Shown here: positions 1-9,119 of the stretch, piece after piece
Position numbering within the stretch: position 1 is the first letter of the stretch
How the letters are laid out: every line of letters begins with the position of its first letter
Source: Planotetraspora mira
GTDB taxonomy: Bacteria; Actinomycetota; Actinomycetes; Streptosporangiales; Streptosporangiaceae
Reading direction: 5' to 3'
Assembly (NCBI RefSeq): GCF_016863275.1
Contig: NZ_BOOO01000039.1
Span: 1-64,000, forward strand
Length of the DNA stretch: 64,000 nucleotides
Program-made: the position numbers and the translations under genes
Notes under the pieces: model-generated
What the model was told of the DNA's origin: nothing
Database searches by the model: none
Seen by the model: the letters and a program-made list of their open reading frames with translations, nothing else

Positions 1-207
1 TTTCCAAATCCCAGCAACATCAATGTTGCACAGAATCGCCATATCCGCAGGTAGACTCAATGAAAGTGTTGCAACAGCGCTCGCGGTTAACGCAATGACG
101 ACAACCCGATCATTGCAATGTAATGAAACTGAACGCTATGGTGAAAGCCGTCGGGAACATCGGGCAACGCCCACGGAGCACCCCACCGGGGCACGAAGGA
201 GCTCACC
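1..207 (+). promoter_or_regulatory. Promoter and operator region of the first regulator
   Basis: This stretch before the first gene is AT-richer than its surroundings and holds no convincing gene. A -35 (TTGCAA, 113-118) and a -10 (TATGGT, 137-142) lie 18 nt apart. Three perfect inverted repeats with related GCAA/TTGC half-sites are visible: GCAACAT-CA-ATGTTGC (14-29), TGTTGCAACA (67-76) and CATTGCAATG (111-120). The last overlaps the -35 element. That layout suggests autorepression by the downstream regulator, which is inferred. The ribosome binding site AGGAG sits 6 nt before the ATG at 208. Confidence 0.5.
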
Positions 208-1002
208 ATGCCGGGAGGCAGACTCACCCAGCAGGAACGCCAGCAGATCGCACTGGGACTGGCCGACAGCCTTCCCTACGCCGAGATCGCCCGACGCCTC
301 GACCGCCCCACCTCCACCGTCACGCGTGAAGTGATGCGCAACGGCGGCCCCACCGCCTACCGCGCCGACCTGGCCCACCGCGCCACCGAACGCCGCACCC
401 ACCGGCGCAGGCAGACCACACCTCCGGGACCACAAGCACTCCCGCAACCCCACGGACACGACGCCCAGGCCGTCCGCGACTACCAGGAAACCCTCACCAC
501 CGTCTTCATGACCTCCGGCCTGCCCAAAATGATGGCCCGGGTGCTCGGCTGCCTCTACACCACCGACACCGGCAGCCTCACCGCCTCAGAACTCGCCCAG
601 CGCCTCCACGTCAGCCCCGCCTCCATCTCCAAAGCGATCACCTTCCTCGAAGGCCTGGACCTCGTCCGCCGCGAACCCGACGAACGCCGCCGCGAGCGCT
701 ACGTCGTCGACGACGACCTCTGGTATCAATCGATGATCCGCAGCGCCCGATCCAACGACCAGGTCGTCGAGGCCGCCCGCCAAGGCGTCACCATCCTCGG
801 CCCCGGCACCCCCGCCGCCACCCGCCTGGAAAACGTCGCCCGGTTCCTCGACTTCGTCAGCGAAAGCATCATCCGCGCCGCCGAACAAGGCCGCGAGGTC
901 CTCTTCACCAGAACCGAACCCACCTCGAACGGCACCACCGAACCGAGTCCAGATCACGGACGGGCAGCCGTCCCGACGGCGGCCGAGGACCCGATCAGCT
1001 GA
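208..1002 (+). CDS. Two-domain transcriptional regulator: IS30-type HTH plus MarR/GbsR-like winged helix
   Basis: A 264-residue cytoplasmic DNA-binding protein. Residues about 1-70 look like the helix-turn-helix of IS30 transposases (EIARRLDRPTSTVTREV followed by a YRADLAHRATERR stretch), but no DDE catalytic domain follows. Residues about 95-185 form a MarR/GbsR-type winged helix (ASELAQRLHVSPASISKAI and a basic wing near 145-155). About 70 mostly helical residues follow and probably dimerise. The ATG at 208 has AGGAG 6 nt upstream. The arrangement suggests a one-component repressor acting on itself or on neighbouring genes. The ligand and targets are unknown. The palindromes in its promoter are candidate sites. 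Confidence 0.8.
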   Translation: MPGGRLTQQERQQIALGLADSLPYAEIARRLDRPTSTVTREVMRNGGPTAYRADLAHRATERRTHRRRQTTPPGPQALPQPHGHDAQAVRDYQETLTTVFMTSGLPKMMARVLGCLYTTDTGSLTASELAQRLHVSPASISKAITFLEGLDLVRREPDERRRERYVVDDDLWYQSMIRSARSNDQVVEAARQGVTILGPGTPAATRLENVARFLDFVSESIIRAAEQGREVLFTRTEPTSNGTTEPSPDHGRAAVPTAAEDPIS

Positions 1003-1091
1003 GTGGCGGCCCGACGTCCCTCACGGGCCATTAGGAGAACTTGCCATGTCGCTGCTTGGCGCATGCCGTACGAGACCTCGATATTGAGCGG

Positions 1092-1844
1092 GTGTGGCGT
1101 GGCGTCGGCCTGGTGACCTGCCTGGTGGCCGCGTTTCTCGCAGGTTGCGGGATCGGCGGCGGCCCCCTGGTCATCGGCGTGCGCCAAGGACAGCCAGGGC
1201 TGGTCACCCGCCTCCCCGACGGCAGGTACGCTGGCTTCGACATCGCCGTCGCGACGTACGTCGCCCGCGAACTCGGCTACCGGGACGACCAGATCACCTA
1301 CACGTACGACCCCACCCAGGCGGACATCGTCATCGGCCCGGACGGCCCCGGCCCCGTGGCGGGCCCCTATCTCGTGACGAGCACCGACATCCTCGTCCGT
1401 GCCGGCGACCTGTCGATCAACGGTGTCCGCGACCTCAGCCGCAAGCGCGTATGCGCCACCAAGGCCTCGGCGAAGCCGCTCGTGGCCCGTTTCGGCACGA
1501 AGTGGCGGGACGTCTTCCTCGCGCAGGCCAACGTCCCCGCCGCCTGCGCGCCTCTGCTCGCCGACGGCAGGACCGACGCCATCGTTGCCGACGCCCCCGT
1601 CCTCGCCGGTCTGGAGGCGCAGTACCCGAGTCGCTTCCGGTTCAGCGGAAGGCCGCTGACTCCCCAGACGTACGGCATCGCCACCGGGTCCGTCGCCCTC
1701 AGCGACCAGGTCGACGACGCCTTGCGGCACATGTTCGACGACGGCACCTGGAAACAGGCGGTCATCGACTATCTCGGCGTTCTGGCCACTCGATACACCA
1801 CTCCCCCTGCCCTTGAATCTCCCTCCGCTCCCGAAAAGGGATAA
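1092..1844 (+). CDS. Orphan family-3 solute-binding lipoprotein
   Basis: Predicted extracellular binding protein of the amino-acid (family 3) type, 250 residues from a GTG at 1092. That start gives a short signal peptide ending in a lipobox (LAGC), so the protein should be lipid-anchored outside the membrane. An upstream ATG at 1041 would add 17 residues that spoil the signal peptide. Family features include a GFDIAVATYVARELGY-like segment near residue 50 and a hinge-like DLSRKRVCATKASA segment near 115. No permease or ATPase gene lies nearby, so it either serves a transporter encoded elsewhere or acts as a sensor. The ligand cannot be read from the sequence. Confidence 0.75.
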   Translation: MWRGVGLVTCLVAAFLAGCGIGGGPLVIGVRQGQPGLVTRLPDGRYAGFDIAVATYVARELGYRDDQITYTYDPTQADIVIGPDGPGPVAGPYLVTSTDILVRAGDLSINGVRDLSRKRVCATKASAKPLVARFGTKWRDVFLAQANVPAACAPLLADGRTDAIVADAPVLAGLEAQYPSRFRFSGRPLTPQTYGIATGSVALSDQVDDALRHMFDDGTWKQAVIDYLGVLATRYTTPPALESPSAPEKG

Positions 1845-1883
1845 CCGGCCTCACGTGGAGCCGGTTTCCGGCAGGATGCGGTC

Positions 1884-3806
1884 ATGCCCCCCGAGCCCCA
1901 GGCGCCCTATGCTCCCTGGCCGTCACCGATCTCCACGTCCGACGTCGCCCGCTCCGGCCTGGGTCTCGGTTTCCCCACGGTCCTGGGCGAGGAGGTCTGG
2001 TGGGAGGAGAACAGGCCCGCTGAGGGCGGCAGGCGCACGGTCGTGCACCGAGCCGCCGACGGAACACGCCGCGAGTTGCTCGCGGCGCCGTGGGACGCGC
2101 GCACCCGCGTCCACGAGTACGGCGGGCGGTCATACGCCGTCGTGCCGGGTCGCGGCATCGTCTTCACCCATCACGCGGACCAGCGGCTCTACCTCGCGGA
2201 GGAGGGCGCGGAGCCCCGGCCGTTGACCCCGGAACCCGATCTGCCCACCGGTCTGCGCTACGCCGACCTGCTGGTCCGCGACTTCCCCCACGGGACCGAG
2301 GTGTGGTGCGTTCAGGAGCGTCATCATCCGGACGCCAAGGTCAGCCGCTCGATCGTCTCCATCGCGCTGCCACCGGCCGCGCAGCCGGGCGCGGAGCCGG
2401 ACGGGCGGCTCGCGGAGGTCGTCGAGCGGGCGAGCGGCAGTGACTTCTACGCCTCCCCCACGATCTCCCCCGACGGGGAGCACGTCGCCTACATCTGCTG
2501 GAACCACCCGCGCATGCCGTGGGCCGGCACGGAACTGCGCATCACCAGCGTCGCCGACGGCAGGTCGTGGACCATCAAGGGCGGCGTCACCGAGTCGGTC
2601 CTGGCGCCGCGGTGGCGGGACGACCGCCACCTCTACCTCGTCTCCGACTGGTCCGGCTGGTGGAACCTCTACGAGATCGGCATCTTCGGCACCTCGCCGC
2701 TGGCCCTGTTCCCCGCCGAGGAGGAGTTCGCCGGGCCGTTGTGGCAACTCGGCGGCCTGCCGTACCTCGTGCTGGACGACGGGCGGCTCGCTGTCGTGCA
2801 CGGGCGGGGTGACCTCCGCCTGGGCATCCTCGACCCCGACACCGGTGTCCTCACCGACGTCGACGTGCCGTACCAGGGGTGGATGCCCGCGTTCAGTGCC
2901 GACGGCACGATTCTCGCGGGCATCGCGTACGGCCCGGACACCCCCCGCTCGGTCGTCCGCGTCGACATGGTGACCGGCAGGGTCGAGGGGCTGCGCCGCG
3001 ACATCCCCGAACTGCCCGACGTCGCCTTCCTGCCCAGCCCGCAGGCCATCGAGATCGAGGGCGGCCTCGGTCGTCGCGTCCACGCCTACCTCTATCCGCC
3101 TGCCAACCCGGACCACACCGCCGAGGGGCCCTCGCCGTACGTCGTCTTCGTGCACGGCGGGCCGACCGCGCACGCGACCACCGCGCTGAGCCTGGACAAG
3201 GCGTTCTTCACCAGCCGCGGCATCGGCGTGCTCGACGTCAACTACGGCGGCTCCACCGGGTACGGCAGGGCCTACCGCGAGCGCCTGCGCGGCCAGTGGG
3301 GCATCGCCGACGTCGAGGACACCGTCGCGGCGGCCAAGTGGCTCGCGGCGGAGGGGCTGGCCGATCCCACGCGGATCGCCATCCGCGGAGAGAGCGCCGG
3401 AGGCTGGACGGTCATGGCGGCCTGCTGCGCCTCCGGGGTCTTCGCGGGAGGGGTATCCGTCGCGGGCGTCAGCGCCCTCGGCCCGTTCGTGGCCGCGACG
3501 CACGACTTCGAGTCCCGTTACGTGGAGTGGCTGGTCGGCCCGGAGTCCCTGTACGGCTCCCGCGAGCCGTTGTCCCGCGCCGACGAGGTCACCTGCCCGA
3601 TGCTTCTCATGCAGGGGCTCGCCGACCCGGTCGTGCCGTCGTCCCAGTCGGAGGCGTTCGCCGATCGGCTGACGGCCCGCGACATCCCCTGCACCTATCT
3701 CACCTTCGAAGGCGAGGCCCACGGGTTCCGCCGGCTGGAGACCAGGACCGCCGCCCTGGCCGCCGAACTGTCGTTCTACCTGCAGATCTTCCAGAAGAGC
3801 GGCTGA
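1884..3806 (+). CDS. S9-family prolyl oligopeptidase-like peptidase
   Basis: A 640-residue serine peptidase of the prolyl oligopeptidase/acylaminoacyl-peptidase type. The N-terminal half (to about residue 370) has repeated blade-like segments such as YASPTISPDGEHVAYICW, consistent with a beta-propeller. The C-terminal alpha/beta-hydrolase domain carries the nucleophile in GESAGG (Ser504), an Asp at 581 (GLADPVVP) and His613 (EAHGF). An FVHGGP oxyanion motif is present near 420. There is no signal peptide, so it is probably cytoplasmic. It is expected to trim short peptides. It stands alone, 39 nt after the binding-protein gene, and converges on rny. Confidence 0.88.
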   Translation: MPPEPQAPYAPWPSPISTSDVARSGLGLGFPTVLGEEVWWEENRPAEGGRRTVVHRAADGTRRELLAAPWDARTRVHEYGGRSYAVVPGRGIVFTHHADQRLYLAEEGAEPRPLTPEPDLPTGLRYADLLVRDFPHGTEVWCVQERHHPDAKVSRSIVSIALPPAAQPGAEPDGRLAEVVERASGSDFYASPTISPDGEHVAYICWNHPRMPWAGTELRITSVADGRSWTIKGGVTESVLAPRWRDDRHLYLVSDWSGWWNLYEIGIFGTSPLALFPAEEEFAGPLWQLGGLPYLVLDDGRLAVVHGRGDLRLGILDPDTGVLTDVDVPYQGWMPAFSADGTILAGIAYGPDTPRSVVRVDMVTGRVEGLRRDIPELPDVAFLPSPQAIEIEGGLGRRVHAYLYPPANPDHTAEGPSPYVVFVHGGPTAHATTALSLDKAFFTSRGIGVLDVNYGGSTGYGRAYRERLRGQWGIADVEDTVAAAKWLAAEGLADPTRIAIRGESAGGWTVMAACCASGVFAGGVSVAGVSALGPFVAATHDFESRYVEWLVGPESLYGSREPLSRADEVTCPMLLMQGLADPVVPSSQSEAFADRLTARDIPCTYLTFEGEAHGFRRLETRTAALAAELSFYLQIFQKSG

Positions 3807-3853
3807 CACCCGGCCGAGCGGCGGGCCCCGGCCGGACATTCACGGTTCGGCAC

Positions 3854-3912
3854 GTCAGGGGTTCGGCAGGTCGAGAGTTCACAATGTCAGGGGTCCGGCA
3901 GGTCGGGGGTCC
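3854..3912. repeat. Two-copy 32-nt direct repeat in a convergent intergenic region
   Basis: Between the S9 peptidase and rny, a unit beginning GTCAGGGGTTCGGCAGGTCG (3854) recurs 32 nt later (3886) with a few substitutions. Partial copies seem to flank it. It is non-coding. A CCGGCC/GGCCGG pairing just before it (3812-3835) could contribute to termination. No function can be assigned. Confidence 0.5.
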
Positions 3913-3946
3913 AGAGCCTCAGGGATTCTCAGAGCTTCGGGGAGCT

Positions 3947-5572
3947 TCAGCGGGCGAACTCGGTCGCACGGGACTCGCGGACCACGGTGATCCGGATCTG
4001 ACCGGGGTACGTCAGCTCCTCCTCGACCTGCTTGGCCACGTCCCTGGCGATGACCTGGGCCTGGATGTCGTCCACGGAGTCGGGGCGGACCATCACCCGG
4101 ATCTCCCGCCCGGCCTGCATGGCGAACACCTTGTCCACACCCTCGTAGGACTGGGCGATCTCCTCCAGTCGCTCCAGCCGCTTCACATACGCCTCCAGCG
4201 ACTCCCGCCGGGCGCCGGGACGGCTCCCGCTGATCGCGTCGGCGGCCTGGGTGAGGACCGCCTCGACCGTGCGGACCTCCACCTCGTTGTGATGCGCCTC
4301 GATCGCGTGGACGACGTCCTCGTGCTCGCCGTACCGTCGGGCGATCTCAGCGCCGATCAGCGCGTGGCTGCCCTCGACCTCGTGGGTGAGCGCCTTGCCG
4401 ATGTCGTGGAGCAGCGCGCCCCGCTTCACCAGTTCGCGGTCGAGCCCCAGCTCGGATGCCATGATCCCGGCGAGGTGCGCCGACTCGATCAGATGCTTCA
4501 GCACGTTCTGCCCGTAGGAGGTGCGGTAACGGAGCTGGCCGAGCAGGGTGATCAACTCCGGGTGCATCTCGGTGATGCCGAGCTCGACCAGGGCGTCCTC
4601 GCCGGCCCGGACGCACAGCTCCCGGACCTCCTCGCGGCTGCGCTCGTAAGCCTCCTCGATCCGCTGCGGGTGGATGCGGCCGTCGAGGACGAGCCGCTCC
4701 AGCGTCAGCCGGGCGGTCTCCCGCCGCACCGGGTCGAAGCAGGACAGGAGCACGGCCTCGGGGGTGTCGTCGATGATGAGGTTGACGCCCGTCGTGGACT
4801 CGAAGGCCCGGATGTTGCGGCCTTCCCGCCCGATGATGCGGCCCTTCATCTCGTCACCCGGCAGGTGGAGCACGCTGACCACCGACTCGGCGGTCTGCTC
4901 CGTGGCGACCCGCTGGACCGCCAGGGTCACGATCTTGCAGGCGCGCTTCTCGCCCTCCTTGCGGGCCTCGCCCTCGATCTCCCTGATGATGAGCGCGGCC
5001 TCGCGCTTGGCCTGGTTCTCGATCTCCTTGACCAGCTCTGACTTGGCCTGCTCCGCGGTGAGCCCGGCGACGCGCTCCAGGATCTGACGGCGCTTGTCCG
5101 CGACCCGGTCGAGCTCCTCGCGACGGTCGGCCAGCTCGGTCTCCGTCTCGGCCAGCTTGCGCGCCCGGTCGGCCTGGCGTCGGGCCTCCTCGTCGAGTCG
5201 CTGCTCGCGCTCGCCGAGCCGGTTCTCGCGGCGTTCGAGGTCGGAACGGAGCTCCTTCAGCTCGTCCTTGCGGAGGCGGGTCTCCTCCTCGACCTCCTTG
5301 CGGGTCAGCAAAGCGCCCTCGGCCAGGGACTCCGATCGCTTGAGGCTCTCCCCCGCGTCCTTCTCGGCCTTCGCGCGGATCTCCTCCGCCTCCTGCCGCG
5401 CCCGCTCCAGCTCCTCGTTCACCTCGGCCCTGGCCTCGGCGATCTGCTCGGGAGAGGGGCCTGACAGCTTGACAGAGGCGGCCGTCCGCCGGATGACGAC
5501 GAGGAGCGCGGCTATCGCCACCAGAGCCAGCAGGACCACCGCAACCGCCAGAACGATCACGATCGTGTTCAT
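3947..5572 (-). CDS. rny: Ribonuclease Y
   Basis: A 541-residue membrane-anchored endoribonuclease of mRNA turnover. Domains in order: an N-terminal transmembrane helix (residues 3-25, [23 protein letters not shown]); a long charged coiled coil (about 35-210); a KH RNA-binding domain with [15 protein letters not shown] (about 235-290); and an HD phosphohydrolase domain with [12 protein letters not shown] (about 360-450). The C-terminal tail is typical of the family and the total length is normal. The gene lies downstream of recA-recX on the same strand but with 287 nt between them, so it probably has its own promoter. An inverted repeat sits in that gap. Confidence 0.95.
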   Translation of the reverse strand: MNTIVIVLAVAVVLLALVAIAALLVVIRRTAASVKLSGPSPEQIAEARAEVNEELERARQEAEEIRAKAEKDAGESLKRSESLAEGALLTRKEVEEETRLRKDELKELRSDLERRENRLGEREQRLDEEARRQADRARKLAETETELADRREELDRVADKRRQILERVAGLTAEQAKSELVKEIENQAKREAALIIREIEGEARKEGEKRACKIVTLAVQRVATEQTAESVVSVLHLPGDEMKGRIIGREGRNIRAFESTTGVNLIIDDTPEAVLLSCFDPVRRETARLTLERLVLDGRIHPQRIEEAYERSREEVRELCVRAGEDALVELGITEMHPELITLLGQLRYRTSYGQNVLKHLIESAHLAGIMASELGLDRELVKRGALLHDIGKALTHEVEGSHALIGAEIARRYGEHEDVVHAIEAHHNEVEVRTVEAVLTQAADAISGSRPGARRESLEAYVKRLERLEEIAQSYEGVDKVFAMQAGREIRVMVRPDSVDDIQAQVIARDVAKQVEEELTYPGQIRITVVRESRATEFAR

Positions 5573-5661
5573 GCTCGCTCACCCCTCTCGCCTCACGACT
5601 TCCCGGCAAGCGAGGGGTCACACGCGCAGCACAGCACCACCCGGTGGCGTCACCAGGACAA

Positions 5662-5676
5662 ATATCGTCACGATAT
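5662..5676 (-). promoter_or_regulatory. 15-bp inverted repeat upstream of rny
   Basis: ATATCG-TCA-CGATAT is a perfect inverted repeat (5662-5676), 90 nt upstream of the rny start. A further half-site, CGATAT, lies about 23 nt away, near 5699-5704. This is the size and symmetry of a dimeric repressor operator. I do not recognise the regulator and see no clear -35/-10 pair around it. Confidence 0.4.
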
Positions 5677-5859
5677 CCGGGCGGCCGGCAGGCTACCCGA
5701 TATGACCCGAAGGCCCGTCTAACTCTCTTGTCCGTCGTTCACCGTTATGGCAATCCGCGCTGTGCGGAGTAACTCCTCACTGCGGTCGAGATTAAGCGTC
5801 AGAGAGGTAACGAGCAAGCAAAGACGGTCTGTCAAGTCACTTTGGTCCGGCGTTCTTGG

Positions 5860-6735
5860 TCAACCGAATTCCTCGGGAAGGTCGTCCGTCTCCATGCCTT
5901 CCGCCTCCAAAGCCTCCCGGACCACGCGAAACGCCAGGCCCGGGGAGTAGCCCTTGCGGGCGAGCATCCCGGCCAGCCTGCGAGTGCGGGTTTTCGGATC
6001 CGCTCCGCGCGTGGCCGCCAGCTTGCGTGCCACCAGCGCGCGAGCCGTCTCGAGCTCCTGCTCCGGATCGAGTCGATCGACCGCCTCCTTGACGGTCTCC
6101 TCCTCCACGCCCCGGTGGCGCAGCTCCTGGGCGAGCGCCCGGCGGGCCAGCCCTCGCCCGATGTGCCGGGAGCTGACCCACGCCGCGGCGAACGCCTCAT
6201 CGTCGATGAGCCCCACCTCGGAGAACCGCTCGAGCACGGCCTGTGCCGCCGCTTCGGGCACCTCGCGCTTGCGCAGCGCCTCGGCCAGCTGAGCCCTCGT
6301 CTTGGGCGCCATGGTCAGCAGGCGCAGGCAGATCGCCCTGGCCACCGCTTCGGGGTCGGCATCGGGCCCCTGGCTCGCCGGAGAGCCCTCCTGCGGGCCG
6401 TCGGGCGACCATCCCCGCCCCCGCCCGCCCTGCCTCCTGTCACGGCGCTCACGGCGAGAACCGCCGCCACGCCGTCCCGAGCCGCGCGCGAATCCGCCGC
6501 CACCGGTCCCGAAGACGCCGTCGTCATCGTCGCCGGCGTGGCCGGCACCACCGCCGGCGCGATCGGGCCGGGCGGTCTCACCTTGCCGGATCCGCTCGCG
6601 CAGACCGTCGAGTGTCGCAGCGGGCTCACGCGGGCGGTCTTCGCCGGAGGAGCCGTCAGAGCCGTCCCACGGACCGGAGTTCCAGTCCCCCGGCCTGATC
6701 TCGTCGGCCGGACCGGGGGTGTCGTCACGCTTCAT
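5860..6735 (-). CDS. recX: RecX, modulator of RecA, with a long N-terminal extension
   Basis: A 291-residue protein whose last ~165 residues are a normal RecX: three-helix repeats with LCLRLLTM-like, GLIDDEAFAAAWV and RHIGRGLARRALAQELRHRGV segments. RecX binds RecA filaments and limits strand exchange. The gene starts 8 nt after the recA stop, so the two are co-transcribed, as in other actinobacteria. The first ~125 residues are disordered and rich in Gly, Arg and Asp, which is longer than usual (typical RecX is about 150-190 residues). A start inside this region is possible, but no better-placed start with a ribosome binding site stands out. Confidence 0.9.
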   Translation of the reverse strand: MKRDDTPGPADEIRPGDWNSGPWDGSDGSSGEDRPREPAATLDGLRERIRQGETARPDRAGGGAGHAGDDDDGVFGTGGGGFARGSGRRGGGSRRERRDRRQGGRGRGWSPDGPQEGSPASQGPDADPEAVARAICLRLLTMAPKTRAQLAEALRKREVPEAAAQAVLERFSEVGLIDDEAFAAAWVSSRHIGRGLARRALAQELRHRGVEEETVKEAVDRLDPEQELETARALVARKLAATRGADPKTRTRRLAGMLARKGYSPGLAFRVVREALEAEGMETDDLPEEFG

Positions 6736-6743
6736 GGCGAAGC

Positions 6744-7847
6744 TCAGACATCACCAGGCTTGGGCGCGGCGGACTTGGCGCCCCGGCCGGCCGGCGGCGC
6801 GGCGGCGGCGGCGGGGGCCGCGGCGGCCACGGGCTCGCCGGGCGTGTCCAGGCGCGGCCCGATCCCGAGCTTCTCCTTGATCTTCTTCTCGATCTCGTTG
6901 GCGATGTCGGGGTTGTTCTTCAGGAAGTTACGGGCGTTCTCCTTGCCCTGCCCGAGCTGGTCGCCCTCGTAGGTGTACCAGGCGCCCGCCTTGCGCACGA
7001 ACCCGTGCTCGACCCCCATGTCGATGAGGCCGCCCTCGCGCGAGATGCCGAAGCCGTACAGGATGTCGAAGTCGGCCTGGCGGAAGGGCGGGGCCATCTT
7101 GTTCTTGACGACCTTGACCCGGGTCCGGTTGCCGACGGGCTCGGTGCCGTCCTTGAGCGTCTCGATCCGCCGCACGTCCAGCCGGACCGAGGCGTAGAAC
7201 TTCAGCGCCTTGCCACCCGTGGTGGTCTCGGGCGACCCGAACATGACGCCGATCTTCTCGCGCAGCTGGTTGATGAAGATGGCGGTCGTCCGGGTCTGGT
7301 TGAGGGCGCCCGCGATCTTCCGGAGGGCCTGCGACATCAGGCGGGCCTGAAGGCCGACGTGGCTGTCGCCCATCTCGCCCTCGATCTCGGCCTTGGGCAC
7401 CAGCGCCGCCACCGAGTCGATCACGATGATGTCGACCGCGCCCGACCGGATCAGCATGTCGGCGATCTCGAGCGCCTGCTCACCGGTGTCGGGCTGCGAG
7501 ACGAGCAGCGCGTCGACGTCGACGCCGAGCTTCTTGGCGTACTCCGGGTCGAGGGCGTGCTCCGCGTCGATGAACGCGGCGATGCCGCCGCCCTTCTGGG
7601 CGTTCGCCACGGCGTGCAGCGAGACCGTGGTCTTACCGCTGCTCTCCGGGCCGTACACCTCCACGATGCGGCCGCGGGGGTAGCCGCCGATGCCGAGGGC
7701 GACGTCGAGGGCGATCGCCCCGGTCGGGATCACCTCGACTGGGGCGCGCGCGTCGTCGCCGAGGCGCATGACGGAGCCCTTGCCGAACTGCCGCTCGATT
7801 TGCGCGAGGGCGGTCTCAAGGGCCTTCTCGCGGTCGTTGATTGCCAT
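6744..7847 (-). CDS. recA: RecA recombinase
   Basis: A 367-residue DNA-dependent ATPase that forms filaments on single-stranded DNA, catalyses strand exchange and triggers LexA self-cleavage. The Walker A motif GPESSGKT is at residues 66-73, the L1/L2 loop regions are intact ([19 protein letters not shown]), and the acidic/alanine-rich tail is normal. The ATG at 7847 is chosen over an in-frame start 159 nt upstream because AGGGGG lies just before it and RecA families begin here ([11 protein letters not shown]). recX follows in the same transcript. A LexA box in the promoter shows SOS control. Confidence 0.98.
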   Translation of the reverse strand: MAINDREKALETALAQIERQFGKGSVMRLGDDARAPVEVIPTGAIALDVALGIGGYPRGRIVEVYGPESSGKTTVSLHAVANAQKGGGIAAFIDAEHALDPEYAKKLGVDVDALLVSQPDTGEQALEIADMLIRSGAVDIIVIDSVAALVPKAEIEGEMGDSHVGLQARLMSQALRKIAGALNQTRTTAIFINQLREKIGVMFGSPETTTGGKALKFYASVRLDVRRIETLKDGTEPVGNRTRVKVVKNKMAPPFRQADFDILYGFGISREGGLIDMGVEHGFVRKAGAWYTYEGDQLGQGKENARNFLKNNPDIANEIEKKIKEKLGIGPRLDTPGEPVAAAAPAAAAAPPAGRGAKSAAPKPGDV

Positions 7848-7979
7848 TGGGTGCCCCCTGGAAGGGTCGTCGTCTTGCTCGGTCACCGGAAAGCTACGGG
7901 GTGCCGCCGACATTTTCCCGGGCTTTCGCGTCACGCTTCGGGAAGAGGTCTCGGGCCGGCGCACCCCGGCGGCGACTTC

Positions 7980-8008
7980 AATATAGCCGAACGACTGTTC
8001 GATCACAC
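7980..8008 (-). promoter_or_regulatory. SOS promoter of recA with LexA box
   Basis: CCGAAC-GACT-GTTCGA (7987-8002) matches the actinobacterial/Gram-positive LexA box (TCGAAC-N4-GTTCGA) at all but one position. On the minus strand it fills the spacer ahead of a -10 TATATT (7980-7985). The -35 would be the weak GTGTGA at 8003-8008, 17 nt away. LexA bound here would directly block RNA polymerase. The predicted 5' leader to the recA ATG is about 125 nt. Confidence 0.85.
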
Positions 8009-8036
8009 CCGGAACGCGCCGTCCTCCACCGTGGTC

Positions 8037-9119
8037 TCACCGCAGGACCTCCGCCAGCTTGACCCGCGCCCCGGTGCGGACGACGGCCCTGTTGTAGACA
8101 CGGGCACCCGCCAGCAGCACCGCGACCGTCGCGACCACCATGAGCGCGGCCGACAACACGATCTCCGCGATCGGCACGTCGGCGGCCGCCGTGCGGACCG
8201 GCATCACCATCGAGGAGAACGGCGGAACCAGCGACAGAACCCGGGCGAGCGTCCCCTCAGGCTCGACGGCCGCGAAGTAGGCCACCAGGTAGGTGATCGT
8301 CATCGTCATCGTCATCGGCGTCAGCACGCTGTTGACCTCCTCCTGGCGGGACACCAGCGATCCGAAGGCCGCGGCGAGCACCGAGAAGAACGCGTAGCCG
8401 AGCACGAACCACACCACCGTGCTGATCACGATGCCGGCCATGCCAGGGGGGAAGTCGCCGGCGAGCCCCGTCGCGGTGGCGGCGATCAGGCCGCCTCCGA
8501 TGACGACCGCCAGGTTGACCAGCCCCAGCAGCCCGAGACCGACGATCTTCCCGCCGAGCAACTGCCAGGGCCGTACGGCGGCCAGCAGGATCTCCACGAT
8601 CCGGCTGCCCTTCTCCTCGACGACTCCCATCGCGACGTACATGGCCGAGTAGATGAGCAGGAAGAACAGCACCATCACCAGGAGCGTCGCGATGCCGGTG
8701 CGCACGCTCTGGTACTGCGCCGTCGCCCCGGTCTCCACGCTCAGCGGAGTGATCACCAGGCCGGAGGCCTTGATCTTCCCCTCGCGGTGCGCGCTCTCGA
8801 GGAGCAGCCCGAGGCGCTGGTCGAGCTCGCCCTTGCTGACGACCCTTTGGTCGTCGATGAGGGCCGCGTCCACGTCTCCGTCGGTGACGGCCTTGCGCGC
8901 CCCCGCCTCGTCGGCGTACTTCGTGTACGTGACGTCCGCGGCGGCCACGGGGACGGCGCCGACGACCGCGACCTCGTAGGCGTCCTGACCGGACAGGAGC
9001 TTCGGCACGAAGGCCAGGGCGACCACGAGCAGCCCGCTGAGCGCGAGGCTGATGAGGAAACCCTTCGTTCTGATGCGCGTGCGGATCTCGCGACCCGCGA
9101 CCAGCCACAATCCGTTCAT
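8037..9119 (-). CDS. ABC-2 type exporter permease (NatB-like)
   Basis: A 360-residue membrane protein starting MNGLWLVAGREIRTRIRTKGF. One transmembrane helix near residues 20-40 is followed by a ~130-residue extracytoplasmic domain and then about six helices (about 175-340). This is the NatB/CcmB-like plan of ABC-2 permeases that export ions or small toxic compounds. The start at 9119 overlaps the stop of the ATPase gene by ATGA, so the two are translationally coupled. It is the last gene of a four-gene operon. The substrate is unknown. Confidence 0.88.
   Translation of the reverse strand: MNGLWLVAGREIRTRIRTKGFLISLALSGLLVVALAFVPKLLSGQDAYEVAVVGAVPVAAADVTYTKYADEAGARKAVTDGDVDAALIDDQRVVSKGELDQRLGLLLESAHREGKIKASGLVITPLSVETGATAQYQSVRTGIATLLVMVLFFLLIYSAMYVAMGVVEEKGSRIVEILLAAVRPWQLLGGKIVGLGLLGLVNLAVVIGGGLIAATATGLAGDFPPGMAGIVISTVVWFVLGYAFFSVLAAAFGSLVSRQEEVNSVLTPMTMTMTITYLVAYFAAVEPEGTLARVLSLVPPFSSMVMPVRTAAADVPIAEIVLSAALMVVATVAVLLAGARVYNRAVVRTGARVKLAEVLR

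Noticed and set aside
208-420. IS30 transposase remnant
   Set aside because: Only the HTH matches. The frame continues without break into a MarR-like domain, there is no DDE domain, and I see no terminal inverted repeats.
2130-3839. 569-codon frame antisense to the S9 peptidase
   Set aside because: It is a mirror frame of a gene with an intact catalytic triad, and its composition is only Gly/Arg/Ala/Asp-rich shadow sequence.
3854-3912. CRISPR-like repeat
   Set aside because: Two diverged 32-nt copies lie directly adjacent with no spacer, and there are no cas genes.
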